From: Colletes latitarsis
Lineage: Eukaryota > Arthropoda > Insecta > Hymenoptera > Colletidae
Assembly (NCBI RefSeq): GCF_051014445.1
Contig: NC_135144.1
Span: 5,580,001 to 5,644,000 of the forward strand
Length of the DNA: 64,000 bases
Direction: 5' to 3'
Below, in pieces: positions 45,215 to 56,070 of this stretch (position 1 is the stretch's first letter; every line of letters starts with the position of its first letter). The translations under genes were made by a program, and so were the position numbers. The notes beneath the pieces were generated by a model. The model was not told the origin of the DNA and did no database searches. It saw nothing but the letters and a program-made list of their open reading frames with translations.

Positions 45215-45930
45215 TATACGTATACTTCATTAAATAATGACATGAGAAATATTTATTTTTCTACGACTTCATTTTAAAAAAATCTAATTGCATATTGTTT
45301 TTTCACTTGTAATAATTTTTCGGAATATTCTACGTAAAATAATATTTCGTAACATACTTCGCATTTTTGATAAGTTGTGAACTTAATTTATTAAAGGAGA
45401 TAATTTAATGTTCCACTGTTTTGCGGGAAACAGCTTGTCAAAAGTGTGAAATATTTTGCAACGCACTGATTTTTATACCAAAATATGCAATTCCGTAAGA
45501 AAAAAGTGTATTTGAATCTTTCAGGAGTATTGCTGGGTTTTTAAAAAAGTGAAGTCGTAGGAAAATAGACATTACCATGCCATTCAAATTCTCTCTGTAA
45601 AACTTTATCTGTATCTCATATCGAATTCAAGACACGGTTCGTATTAATTGTGCGATACACCCGGTATGCATTTTGTATTTATTTTGGGAACTTCACAAAC
45701 GAGTTGGACTCCAAGATCTCGAAGACGTACGATTAACCTTTTAGTCATGGTGAAGTTGACCATGAACCTACATATATCCCTATACAGACAGCTCATCTAC
45801 GGACTTGCATAAAGGACGTTGTACCATGATCGGTCTCTGCTGCTTTCCAGTATGCATTTATTCTAAAATTATAGCTCAACAGGTTATAGAACTTTTAGAT
45901 ATTTTCATATATAAATTTAAAGAAAAGTAA
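45215..45930. other. unannotated DNA
   Basis: No recognised feature between FB1 copy 12 and the 0.5-kb dispersed repeat. Confidence 0.3.
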
Positions 45931-45935
45931 TAATT

Positions 45936-46440
45936 ATATGTCGAAGAAACCATTTCATTGGCCATTTCTCTAGGGCGACTTGTATTAGGTCCTCTCGGGC
46001 GACCAAGTCTCTGTCTCGTTATTCTATGCATTTCTTGTTTTCCTTAAATCTTTGAACTAAATAAACTAATAACTGTTAACTATCACACAAACACTTTAAC
46101 AACACGAAGGAATGCACAACGTTAACCGATGAGTCCTTTGCAAGGATTCTTTTTTTAATTTTCCCGCACGTCCTTTCAGTCTGGAAACCTTTTTTTAATT
46201 CTGTTCTTTTCTTTTTCGAATCCTTCTTTTTTCAAACGTTCCGGTAACCAGACAACCAACTCGACTGTCTTCAAAGGCCACATCCAAACGTCAACGCCAA
46301 CCAGACGTACGTTTGGGTTTCCAATGACATTCTTTGCATCGATTACATTTAAGTATCGATTAGGGCCAACATAACTTTATTTACACAACGTGAAGTAACA
46401 TTCAATTTGAAAACAAAAACTTTTTAATGGATTCCGACAT
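45936..46440 (-). repeat. 0.5-kb dispersed repeat, copy 2, with start of an Arg-rich ORF
   Basis: Inverse of 5789-6297. On the minus strand it opens MHRITRQRLGRPRGPNTSRP, which differs from copy 1 by one conservative replacement and silent changes. It then continues REMANEM. The upstream leader is shared. A poly-T-rich difference near 46150 is the main indel. Confidence 0.55.
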
Positions 46441-46564
46441 ATATAATATAGACATAAACATTTTAATAGTTAATAATGCAATTATGTATGAGATACTTGA
46501 AAGCAGAACATCGTTTCACATCATTCTCCACACACAAAACATAATTTTCTAATGGAAAATGTTC

Positions 46565-46690
46565 TTTATATGTGGTATCTCATTTAAATCGATCCAGCTG
46601 AATATTTTCGAAACTATTGATTATATGGAATAATATTACAAACAAAAATTTGATGGTTTGAGAGGGGATGTAATCCGATATGGGTAAGTT
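46565..46690. repeat. short dispersed repeat, inverse copy at 59458-59582
   Basis: CATTTAAATCGATC, CGAAACTATTGAT and GGTTTGAG occur in the same order in the inverse of 59458-59582. Ends are undefined. Confidence 0.5.
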
Positions 46691-46699
46691 TCCCTGGAT

Positions 46700-47139
46700 G
46701 GTCAACTAATTATTATTTTCTTAAATGAAATCGCATAGTTTGTTATATACCAATCGATGCAGCTCGTTATTCTACAATATAAAAGTAATAATTCGTTATT
46801 ATGAAAACTTATTGAATTAGAAGATATTTCAATCTCAATGTTGGATAATAACAATAGTATTATTTTGTTCATGTAACGGGTTATTCAAAATAAACTATAC
46901 GAATTTTTTTTTTTAATGAAAAACAAATTATTTTGATTTGCATTGGTTTTTTTTATTTTAATTTTCAAATATCATCTATGATAATTACGTGTGAATGACG
47001 ATATTTGCCAAATGAGCACCACGACCACGTTTACAGACATCAATTCAAAATCTGCGAAAATCTTTTGTTTTAAATCTTTTGAAGTTGTGCAAATGCGTGC
47101 ATAAACCTTATAAGTAACCTCACAAAAAGAAATCTAAAG
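46700..47139. other. unannotated AT-rich DNA
   Basis: No recognised feature. The 3' boundary of the adjoining LINE lies somewhere near its right edge. Confidence 0.3.
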
Positions 47140-47790
47140 ATGTTGGTTTGATTCCCTGATGGGATGGAACCCAGATAATCGTTATGCGTTTGCCGTTGTT
47201 GGTAAGGACTGTGTATAGGTGTTGAATGTGTGTTATGATTTCGTGTTTGGTCGTCCTGTTGGTATTTCCCATACCGTTGATTACGATCACAGAATCTGTT
47301 GGTTTTTCTCTTCTAAAAGAGAAAGTTTTCTTTATGTGAGAAATGCAAGTCAAGAGGGTGCAGCTGTGTCCCTAGCTTGGCTTGTTTAGACAAAGTATAG
47401 GACCGATTGGGTTTGAGGGTACGGGACGAATTTTTCGTCACTGACCTATTCATTCTGTATGTTCCTTTCAAAGCGTTACGATGTGCCTTCCTAGTGTTTC
47501 TAATAAAAGCTTAGTTAAAAATTATTCCTTCTATAATTGTTTTTTTTTTATTCCACCACCTTTTTTCCAATAGAATCTGTAAAAATGATGGAGTTTTGGT
47601 AGTTATTGTTTACTGTATAACGAAGGACTTCAAGAACTGCGTAAGCTTCTGCTGTAAAGATTGATACGGCTTTTGGAAGATGGTATTTTTTGGTCGCGTT
47701 GTCGCAGACGATGGCAAATCCAACCCCCTGGTCTGTTTTCGATGCATCGGTGTATATTTGTTGGTAGTTCAGGTATTACTTGTGTAATTA
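47120..47790 (-). pseudogene. LINE RNase H domain, interrupted
   Basis: The first piece (about 47760-47560) reads IYTDASKTDQGVGFAIV, IFTAEAYAVLEVLRY and IIFTDSIGK, the D-E-D core of RNase H. A stretch of about 170 bp without homology follows. The second piece (47353-47120) continues with TIIWVPSHQGI, containing the His motif, and then loses similarity. The interruption and truncation make it nonfunctional. Confidence 0.7.
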
Positions 47791-48335
47791 TTAGAAATTG
47801 TATCTATGTTCCGTGTCACTTATTTGATCTTTAGGAAGTTTTGCAAGATCCACATTTATTTCAGAAATTTTTAAGATCCATGGAACTGTTTTCTTGTGAC
47901 TACGTACAGTAGTTGGTGATAGTATGATCAGAGCTAGGCTACTGAACTTGGTTATTCTACCATAGAAAGGAATTGGTGATTTAGATTTTTTCCTCATTAA
48001 GTGCATGTATCTATTTGTAAATATGTTGTTGTATGTCGGGTCATCTGGGGTCGAAGACATTTTTGCAACGTATTTTAAACTTAAGTATTTCTTTCTTTGT
48101 TCGAGTGATGTTTCCTTGGATTCAAACAGTATACTGCTTACTGGGCTGGTTCTGTAGCTTCCAGTGGCTAATCTTAGTCAGACATTTTGGAACAGGCCTA
48201 TCATTTTTAGTGTACTTGGCTTTGTTCAGTTGTAAACTATTGAACAATAGTCTAGTTTGGTTCATATTAATACCTGATAGGTTTTTATGATAATTTCCTA
48301 ATCGACTCCTCAGCTGCTGTTTGCTAGAGCTTTTA
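47791..48335 (-). pseudogene. LINE region between RT and RNase H
   Basis: Two frames on the minus strand carry this segment. One has ALANSS and LRSRLGNYHK with NQTRLLFN. The other (48060-47791) reads SSTPDDPTYNNIFTNRYMH through KISEINVDLAKLPKD. This region links the thumb of the RT to RNase H in I-type elements. It is frameshifted at about 48060. Confidence 0.55.
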
Positions 48336-48736
48336 TATGTAAGGATTGTCGAGGATGGTCAGAGGCGTATGGTCGGATTCAAACACGCGGACAATAAACG
48401 TAACTATATTAATTGTATTATTTAATATTTAGTAAAACTATTTAACATAGAGAACATAAAAGAAAGACATAAAACGTAATCGTAAAATCCATAAGCATAC
48501 AACTGACTCCTTTCGACTAATGTTCGATGCAGAGTGACGTTCCTGCAGTCGAAGTCAACCCTTCCTTATTCCTATCTTATAATAATGATCCAAACAAAAC
48601 GCACGTTCGAGGCGGAGTCCCCCGAACGTATTTCAGCTTAAACCTAAACACCTCACTCGATACCTACTCTAGCTTAGACTAAACATCATCGACGCCAACG
48701 GTCCCACGGTCCAAATACATACACTTCTTATATATA
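48336..48736. mobile_element. 0.4-kb insert in the LINE (solo-LTR-like)
   Basis: The LINE frame is interrupted after the segment encoding KHLTTSC and resumes with KALANSS. The insert runs TGTAAGGATTGTCGAGG...ATACATACA on the plus strand, a TGT...ACA layout as in LTRs, with AATAAA at about 48391. Its composition is more CG-rich than its surroundings. A clear target duplication was not found. Confidence 0.45.
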
Positions 48737-48802
48737 ATATTCATTTTTCTTGTACAAGAAGTTGTTAGATGCTTCATATGCGGCACCCGCGTTAATTTGT
48801 GG

Positions 48803-49680
48803 TCAAAAATAAATCCAAGTATGTATCTTGATGTTGTCCACTTTTTTAATTTCGAAGTTTCTCATGTATAGTTTGGGAGAGTGTTGGTTCTGTTTATGAT
48901 GACGTGAGAATATGATATACTTCGTCTTTTGGGAAGAAAATTTCAGTCCTAATTTTTCGGACCATGTTAGGAGATCGTTTATACTTCCCTGTAGGATTTT
49001 TATGGTTGTGGTTATAATCTTTCTACTGCAAGTTAGGGTTAGGTCGTCTGCAAATAGGATTCCTTGTACTGGTGGTTTAATGCTGTTTAATATATCGTTT
49101 ATTACTAATAGAAATAGTGTAACACTAATTACTGAGCCTAGTGGTACCCCGTTTTGAATAATAATTGGGTCGGAGAGTATTTCGTTGGTTTTCACTTGTA
49201 TAATCCTGTCTATGAGGAAGTTTTTAATCAAAGCTATCATGTTGCTGTTTATACCTATTTTAGCGAGGGCTTCGACGATGTTTGTTTTTGATATTGTGTC
49301 ATATGCTTTTTCGTTATCCAAACATACTGTGACTAGGGATTCGTTTTTTAAAAACTCCTCGCATATGTTCGTCTCTATGTTGATAAGGACATCGGTGGTC
49401 GAGCGATACTGTCTAAATACGTATTGATTTGGTGAAAGGATGTTATTTGATTCGAGGAACCATCTGAGCTTTCTGTTGATTACTTTTTCTAAGAGTATGC
49501 ACATATAGTTAGTTAGAGCGATCGGTCTGTAGCTTTTTAGTTTATTTTTACTTTTCCTCAGTTTGAGTATGGGTATGATTATGGCTTTCCTCCAATTGTC
49601 GGAGAAAACTTGACTGAGCCATATACAATTATAAATTTTTAGGAGATGGTTGGTTTCGATTTGTGGTAATTCCTTGATTA
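48803..49680 (-). pseudogene. LINE reverse transcriptase domain
   Basis: The 233-residue frame (49504-48803) contains RT motif A as VCLDNEKAYDTI, motif B as NGVPLGSVISVTLF and motif C as GILFADDLTL, in the right order and spacing for a non-LTR RT. Just upstream, in a shifted frame, lie AIIIPILKLR and KSYRPIALTN (49600-49500). The enzyme would copy the element's RNA at a nicked target. Motif C FADD is normal for this class. Frameshifts at about 49510 and downstream at about 48830 disrupt it. Confidence 0.85.
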
Positions 49681-49681
49681 G

Positions 49682-50810
49682 TTAGTTTGGAATATTGTTC
49701 GGTCCTGGGGCGGAGTTTTTTGTGTTTTCAAGAGAACTTTGTAGCTCATCCCAAGTTATGCTCGAATGTAGGGTGGGTATTATGTCTAGGTTATTTGCAT
49801 GGTCGCTGTAGTTTGATGGGCTTGTTATATCAGTCGTGGGTGTATGTCTTTTATTGTTTGTATTCCTTTGGAATCTTTTTGCGAGAAGGTCGACAATATT
49901 CTTTGGATTAGTGATATAGGTCTCATTTCCTATGTCTAAGTGTATTTCTGTATTAAAAATTCTTACATTGATGTTTTTGATTTTATTCCATATGGTGTAT
50001 GTTGGGGTTGTGTTTGTTAGGGATGATATGTATGGTTTCCAGGATTGTCCTTTGCTTCCTTTTATTATCTTGCGAAATTTTGCACGAAGTTTTTTAAAGT
50101 TGACTAAGTTTTCTGTCGTGGGTTGTTTTTTTGCTTTGTTGAAAGCATTATGGCTTTCTTTCATGGCCATCTGGCACTCTTCGTTCCACCAAGGTGTATT
50201 TCTTTTCTTGGTACTTATTTACTTTGTTGACTCAGAGGATTCCTGTGCTGCTGTTTTCATCATTGTTTCCAATCAGTCTATTTCTTGATTGATATCATTT
50301 GGATTGATTTCTCGGTTTAGGGTTTCTTGGAGACTGTTGATAATTGTTGGTTTGTACTTATGCCAGTTTATTTTTTTGAAATTCCATTTTGGGGGAAGAG
50401 AGTGATTTTCTTATACTGGTGAGGAGGGATGTGTGTAGAATACTTTAATTGGGAAATGATCACTGTCATGGAGGTTTTGGAGGGACTCCTATTCTAAGTG
50501 CTGGGTCAGTTTACTGATACAGATCGTTAGATCGATTGCATTTAATTTACCAGTGCTTACAGTGAAATGAGTTGGGCTGCCTAAGTTTAATAGTGCGATT
50601 TCTAGGCTCTCTGTTAGCTTTTCAATCATTTCCCCGCGACCGTTTACTTTGTACGAACCCCAAAGATAGTGATGAAAGATAAGATTTTGTTATTTGGTAT
50701 GTATACATTACATATGTAAATCATACTCGGGAAAGATACAGTAACCGCAATTGCTTCCAGGTTTATGTCAAGTGAGATTTCGGTGCTATTAAATTCTTCG
50801 GATACTGCGA
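49682..50810 (-). pseudogene. LINE endonuclease C-terminal part and linker to RT
   Basis: The linker frame (50170-49682) ends SAPGPNNIPN, the hallmark just before the RT domain. Before it comes NTPWWNEECQMAMKESH, the conserved W-W-x-x-E-C region. Upstream, in several frames, are NLGSPTHFT, LNAIDLTICIS and HDSDHFPI, which are motifs of the APE-type endonuclease including the SDH triad. The N-terminal endonuclease half and the usual GDFNAHH stretch are missing or deleted. Confidence 0.7.
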
Positions 50811-50811
50811 T

Positions 50812-51140
50812 GAGTACTTTTTCTAAGAGCGTGCACCTGCAGTTAGTTAGAGCGATCGGTCTGTAGCTTTTTAGTTTATTTTTACTTTTCCTCAGTTTGA
50901 GTATGGGTATGATTATGGCTTTCCTCCAATTGTCGGAGGAAACTTGACTGAGCCATATACAATTATAAATTTTTAGGAGATGGTTGGTTTCGATTTGTGG
51001 TAATTCCTTGATTAGTTGGTATGGAATATTGTTCTGTCTTGGGACGGAGTTTTTTGTGTTTTGAAGAGAACTTTGTAACTCATCTAGAGTTATGTTCGAA
51101 TGTAGGGTGGGTATTATGTCGAGGTTGTTTGCACGGTCGC
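50812..51140 (-). pseudogene. duplicated LINE RT segment in the wrong position
   Basis: About 320 bp match 49483-49800 at high identity (for example GAGCGATCGGTCTGTAGC in both). It encodes the SKVSS...NWRKAIIIPIL region at the start of RT. It lies 5' of the endonuclease rather than 3', which cannot come from one colinear element. Confidence 0.75.
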
Positions 51141-51149
51141 TGCAGTATA

Positions 51150-51566
51150 TGATTCATTGGGCAGGTAACACCATGGGGCGAACTTCTATGTTCGCATTAT
51201 TGATTAATATAGTTTTGTGTTTCAATGTGAGACTTCGGATTGTTTCTTTACTGCCCAGATACATACAGATTTTTCCGTTGGGAATCCTTGACAAGTATTT
51301 TATGGCTTTGGGTCCTATTATGTTCCCAACTGCTCGAACGTATTCTTTGATGGTAATATCATCAACTAATTGCAATATTATTGCATGATCTTCGGTCGAA
51401 GTGTACTCTTGTTTCGCAACGTTTGCGTATGAACTTCTAGGTATGATTATGTTAGTTTTTTGGGCAATATTGTTATTTTCCTTTGGAATATATTGGTTTG
51501 TATCGGTTGGATGAGGTTACTAATTGTAGAAGTTTTGTCACTGTATTGGTTCTCGTCCTGCGACAT
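51150..51566 (-). pseudogene. LINE ORF1 (gag-like) N-terminal part
   Basis: ATG 51566 opens MSQDENQYSDKTSTISNL. After a frameshift near 51455 the text continues IIIPRSSYANVAKQEYT, then LVDDITIKEYVRAVGNIIG, RIPNGKICMYLGSKE and EVRPMVLPAQ. This layout resembles the ORF1 of insect I-type LINEs, which binds the element RNA. The usual downstream zinc knuckles are lost at the junction with the RT segment. Confidence 0.6.
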
Positions 51567-51590
51567 GGCGATACGTGCAGTGTACTATTC

Positions 51591-52729
51591 AGGCCAAAAT
51601 AAGACGAAAATCAAGAATACCAATTTGTTGATGGAGGCTTCGTTAAAAAGTTATTAACAATTAAATTAAAAAATTTCAAATCGTTTTGGAAAAATTATTT
51701 TCGTTTGCGGGGGTCAATTACAATCATTTTTTATGAATACACATACCTTCGAAATCCTATCCATTTTCGAGAAAAAAAATCGGGTAGATGGTGAAATTTC
51801 TCGGCGAAAAAAAAATTTTTCAAATCGTTCTAAAAAAATTATTTCCGATTGCAAGGGTCGATTATAATCATTTTTGATGAATAGATATACCCCGGAAATT
51901 CTACCCAGTTTGGAGAAAAAAATTCGAGAAGGTGTGAAATTTTTCAACAAAATTAAAAAATTTTAAATCGTTCTAAAAAAATTATTTTTGATTGCAAGGA
52001 CCAATTATAATAATTTTTGGCCAATAGACATACCCTCGAAATCCTAACCATTATCGAGAAAAAAATTCCTTACCGAAAATATAATTTCAGGCCAAAAATG
52101 CTTCCAGTAAATTTCATGCGAATCTTTAAAACACCATAACTTCTGAACGGATTGGACGATTTTAATGTTCAAAAAGCCAAACGCCGCGTATTTTAGTGTA
52201 GAATATGTAACAATTATAAAAATATTGGAAAGGTTATTCCTTGGCCCCGTAATGTTAGAAAACCACCATAAAAATGGTCCAATTTTTGAACAACCATAAC
52301 TCCTATAATAGTAAATATATTTCAATGAAACTTTTTTCTGAAGTAGAGCCCATAGGTACCTACAAAAAAGTATTAAACAACTTTTCTGTAGGACGTCAAG
52401 CGAAATTATTAAAAATCAAAAACGACTTTTTAAGGAAAATCGACAAGGGGGGTAGATACCTAAATTTTTCGGCGAAATTGAAAAGTTTCAAATCGTTCTG
52501 GAAAAATTATTTTCGATTGCGGGGGTCAATTATAATCATTTTCGGTGAATAGACATACTCCCGTAATCTTACCCACTTTCGAGAAAAAAATTCAGTATTG
52601 GCGGAACTTTAAACGTTAATAACTTCTTAACAAAGCCACCATCAACAAATTGGTATTCTTGATTTTCGTCTTATTTTTGCCTCTAGAATCTCCCATTAAA
52701 ATTTTTCCCGGGGATTACCGAACACCCTG
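51591..52729. mobile_element. FB1 element, copy 13 (left end cut off)
   Basis: It begins inside the terminal repeat at AGGCCAAAATAAGACG, about 55 bp in from the expected end, directly against the LINE 5' region. The right end is intact (CCGAACACCCTG). It matches copy 15 in inverse orientation almost throughout, including the core frame, much more closely than other copies do. Confidence 0.88.
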
Positions 52730-53203
52730 TATGCGATCTGGTACTTCGTACAACACGAAATACGAAAAAAATTACAAATATAAAATCTTTCTTTATTGTG
52801 AAAAAATCAAAATTCCAATTTATCCGTATTTTGTACATGGATGTGTAGTTTCTCTATACAAATGGAGAAAAAAAAATCATTAATATCCAACGAGAAAAAT
52901 AAAGAAATGTGCTATTTTTTAACATATTGTTTAAACAAATAAAAGTTTTGCAAATCTCTTTACACCATCAAATTCGCCGTTTAAAAACATAAATTTCATC
53001 CATTTGAAGCACACCCCTTTCTAATAGTTTCCGAGATATTCAACAAAGTATATTTTGAACCCCCAACTTTGAGGGCTGATTTCAACCCCTTAAAGTGAAT
53101 ATTAGCAGCTACAAAAAAATATGTGTGTAATAGATTTATGAGAACTACATAATTGCGAAGTTTCATCAAAATTGGAGATTTATACCTCGGGATGGTCCCT
53201 TGT
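52730..53203 (+). repeat. 0.47-kb repeat linked to FB1, inverse copy at 62050-62541
   Basis: The segment runs from ATGCGATCTGGTACTTCG to CTCGGGATGGTCCCTTGT. The inverse at 62050-62541 is nearly identical and likewise touches an FB1 copy. It contains TTTCAACCCCTTAAAGTGAA. Past CCCTTGT the two copies diverge, here into a Tc1 terminal repeat. That point may be a real element end. Confidence 0.85.
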
Positions 53204-53546
53204 AAGTGTGGCTAACTTTATGGTTCAATATTTCGGTTGTGTATAAAGCAATCACCCTGGTTAATTTTTCTAATAATAAGTCATTTATTAATGATGACAG
53301 ACATTTACCATTTATCTAAAAAATTCACATACATTGCAATGTAGAAATATTCTAAGTAAATAATGTCGTATTTTCCGCGAAAAATATTCGGATACGTATT
53401 ATATTTTTCTGCTTATGTCCTTCTGGTAACCCGCTACTTCAAGGAAACAGAAACGTGTGTTTACAAACAGTATTTAGAAGTACCTTAGAAGTCCTTGCCT
53501 TCTCACTATTCCTCACTCCTCAGTAGCAAATGTGACTTTGCTCAGA

Positions 53547-54550
53547 ATGAGTACTAAAGAAAAAAATACGACATTTGATATGCGACAACTTGTTATTTTC
53601 CACCGGGGAAACGGAAAAACCTTTCGAGAAATTGCTGCTATGCTTCGTATGAGCAAATGTACAGTTGCGGATATCTGTCAACGATTTCATATCGAGAATC
53701 GCATCGAGTCTATCCCGCAAATTGGCAGACCAAATCTTCTAAATATTAGGGGAAAAAATAGAATTATTAGAAAGGTGAAAAAAATCCGCAAATAAGTGCT
53801 TCAAAAATAGTTACTGAGCTATTAAAAGAAAGTTCTAAGGAAGTGTCGGTAAAAACAATTTGCAGAATGCTTCGGCAAGCTGGTTACAACGGCAGAGTAG
53901 CTAGAAAAAAACCGTTTATTACTGAGATTAATAGGAAAAAACGAATAAACTTTGCAAAGGAACTAATTTCTAAGGATGAGTCATAGTCGAAGGATGTAAT
54001 ATTCGTCGACGAAAGCAAATTCGATATCTACAATTTCGACGGAAGAACTATGGTATGACGAAAACCGAATCAAGAATTCCATTTCAAGAATACAAGAGGT
54101 ACGGTGAAACACGGAGGAAATAGTGTAATGGTTTGAGGTTGTATTTCGTCATTTGGAGTTGGAAGTTTGGTGTTTATTGACAACATTATGGATAAAAACG
54201 TTTACTTAAATATACTTAAAAACAATTTAGTTCAAAGTGCCGAAAAAATGGGAATTAATAATACATTTAAGTTCTACCAGGACAACGAACAAGAGTTCTT
54301 ATTGTATAAATGTCCCAAAATTCTTCATCCTCCACCACAATCACCGGACCTTAATCCCATCGAAAATTTATGGGATGAATTGGATAGGAAAATTCGGAAA
54401 ACACCGATTTCTTCAGTAAATGAATTAAAACAAAGATTCGAACATGAATGGGCGTGTATAACAACAGAATATTTTTAAAAAATTACAAATAATATGCCAA
54501 ACAGGCTAAAACTTGTTTTATAGCAAAATGGTTTCGCCACGAAATATTAA
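53547..54550 (+). pseudogene. Tc1-family transposase B, multiply mutated
   Basis: ATG 53547 begins MSTKEKNTTFDMRQLVIFHR, then FREIAAMLRMSKCTVADIC (HTH) and a frameshift near 53787. The next frame has RVARKKPFI, then VIFVDESKFDIYNFDGR (first Asp), KHGGNSVMV, FYQDNEQEF (second Asp) and SPDLNPIENLWDELDR (Glu). Only 26 residues separate the second Asp and Glu where 34 is usual, so about eight codons are deleted. Stops at 53984, 54056 and 54134 are TAG, TGA and TGA, the last two at positions where Trp is expected. The C-terminus MPNRLKLVL-stop-QNGFATKY ends at TAA 54550. Confidence 0.82.
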
Positions 54551-54796
54551 AATTATTCTATAATATTACATAAGGGATAAAAATGAAAAGTGTCCGAATA
54601 TTTTTCTGGGCCAAAAATGCAACATTACTTACTTCAATAGTTTTTATTACACAACGTATGTAAATGTTTCAAATAAATTATATATCTTTATAAACATTAA
54701 TAAATGACTGATTGTTAGAAAAAATAACCAGGGTAATTGCTTTATAAACAACCTAAATATTGAGCCATAAAGTTAGCCGTACTTAGTGTTCGAATA

Positions 54797-56050
54797 TGGA
54801 CCGTTTATTTTGAAAGTGGTGCAAGTCCATTTACTTTTGTTTCGAGAAAATTGAATGTTAGCAGATCTGACAATTAAAAAATATAGGTTAATTATGTGAA
54901 GTCTGGGAATGTTTGTACTAATTTATCAATATGTAATTTAATTATATAAATTTCTTTTAGGCGAATTTAACTAAAATAATGTACAATTTCCAGGCTGCAA
55001 ATGGACTTACACCACTTTCATAATTAGTCAATTGTAAATATCATTTAATTTCAATTTTGAAATAACAAATATCACTTAAAATATATCTCATATTAATCCA
55101 ATTTTGTTTATAAATAATAACAAGAAATAAAGTAGGATTAGCATTTTTTATTTTGAACGTTAATTATATTTCTATATTGTTAAACTTAACACAAGATATT
55201 GGTATTATTAATTATTTATGCTCTTCATGTGGCAGTGTTTTGAAATATTCATGATGCACAGGAGGTATATAAGGTAATACCTTATATTTTTCGTATGTAA
55301 TAGGCTTGGTATCGTGATACAAAGGCGCCAGGTCGATTTTTTCAAATTTTAGCGGTCTTCCCCGACATGTAGGTGATAAATTTAGAGTCTTCAATTCTGT
55401 GTCCTCGATTGATGTTTTATATGAAATAGTATACGGTGCAGTTTTGCAGAATCTCATCCAACATATTTGCAACCAATTTACTTTTCCTCCATTAGTGTTT
55501 CTTCTTATCTGTTTTTTAATTGCGTTTTGTAGATTTTTTGTTGAAACGAAATTCTCTCGTTTCATTTCGTGTAAAATAAATTTATTACGTCGCCTACATT
55601 GGTTTATAACGTCATAATAATCCTGTGGTGTGTCCAGGAAATTCTTTTTTCGTAATGCCATTTCTATGATACCAAAATCTGCATCGTTTGGAAGATACGA
55701 ATATCCGGAGAGTAAAAATTGATGATCAATTACCTCAATGTTATTTTCCAAAGACTGGACAACCCTCAACCACATCAACGCCATTTGTAAATTTCAATTT
55801 TGCCCAGTACACGTATCACTATATGCAATAACATAAGTATGGAAATTGGACTTACACCACTTTCATAATCAATGGTTACGTAATTTCTTTTACTGGCAAA
55901 TTTTAAATTGAACAAAGCATTAGCATTTTTTAAGATATTAAATACTAACTAGTTATAAACAAAAAGTTTACACTAAATTAAGCATAAATCACATCATATC
56001 TCATTTTTTTTTAAAAAAGGACTTACACCACTTTCAAAATAAACGGTCCA
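54797..56050 (-). mobile_element. 1.25-kb inverted-repeat transposon with GGACTTRCACCACTTTC repeats
   Basis: The ends are TGGACCGTTTATTTTGAAAG and its inverse, flanked by TA (54795-54796 and 56051-56052). It sits in the right inverted repeat of Tc1 B. The 17-bp word GGACTTACACCACTTTC or a near copy occurs four times: 54812-54828 (inverse), 55003-55019, 55848-55864 and 56019-56035. Those are at the ends and beside the coding remnant, a layout like transposase binding sites. Confidence 0.78.
55212..55835 (-). pseudogene. unclassified DDE-like transposase fragment (GQN family)
   Basis: The frame reads DTCTGQN, a stop, then MALMWLRVVQS, IDHQFLLSGYSYLPNDADFG and IIEMALRKK. A basic region and a proline-rich C-terminus ending TLPHEEHK follow. 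The order D-x-C-x-GQN-x-N, then H-x-F-x-x-x-G-x-S-x-x-x-x-D-x-DF-x-x-IE, is one I know from many hypothetical arthropod TE proteins, but I cannot name the superfamily. The N-terminal part is deleted: similarity stops just inside one of the 17-bp repeats. It lies wholly within the TIR element and is presumably its transposase remnant. Confidence 0.55.
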
Positions 56051-56070
56051 TATATTTGGGAGTCACTGTA

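Larger units (their letters stand above)
47140..51571 (-). mobile_element. rearranged I-type LINE complex
   Basis: On the minus strand, 5' to 3', the order is ORF1 start (51566-51150), an RT-domain segment (about 51140-50812), endonuclease C-terminal part (about 50810-50380), linker and RT (50200-48800), a 0.4-kb insert, connection region, and RNase H in two pieces (47790-47140). The RT segment at 50812-51140 duplicates 49483-49800. It lies between ORF1 and endonuclease, where it does not belong. No poly(A) or target duplication is visible. At least two copies or a rearranged one are implied. Confidence 0.75.
53204..56068 (+). mobile_element. Tc1-like transposon B, invaded by another transposon
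   Basis: The left inverted repeat starts AAGTGTGGCTAACTTTATGG at 53204, lacking about 30 outer bases. The right side reads CCATAAAGTTAGCC (near 54760) and, beyond a 1.25-kb insertion, finishes TTGGGAGTCACTG at 56068, followed by TA. Outer CAGTGACTCCCAA is a common Tc1 end. The transposase lies between. Net element length is about 1.6 kb. Confidence 0.75.
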
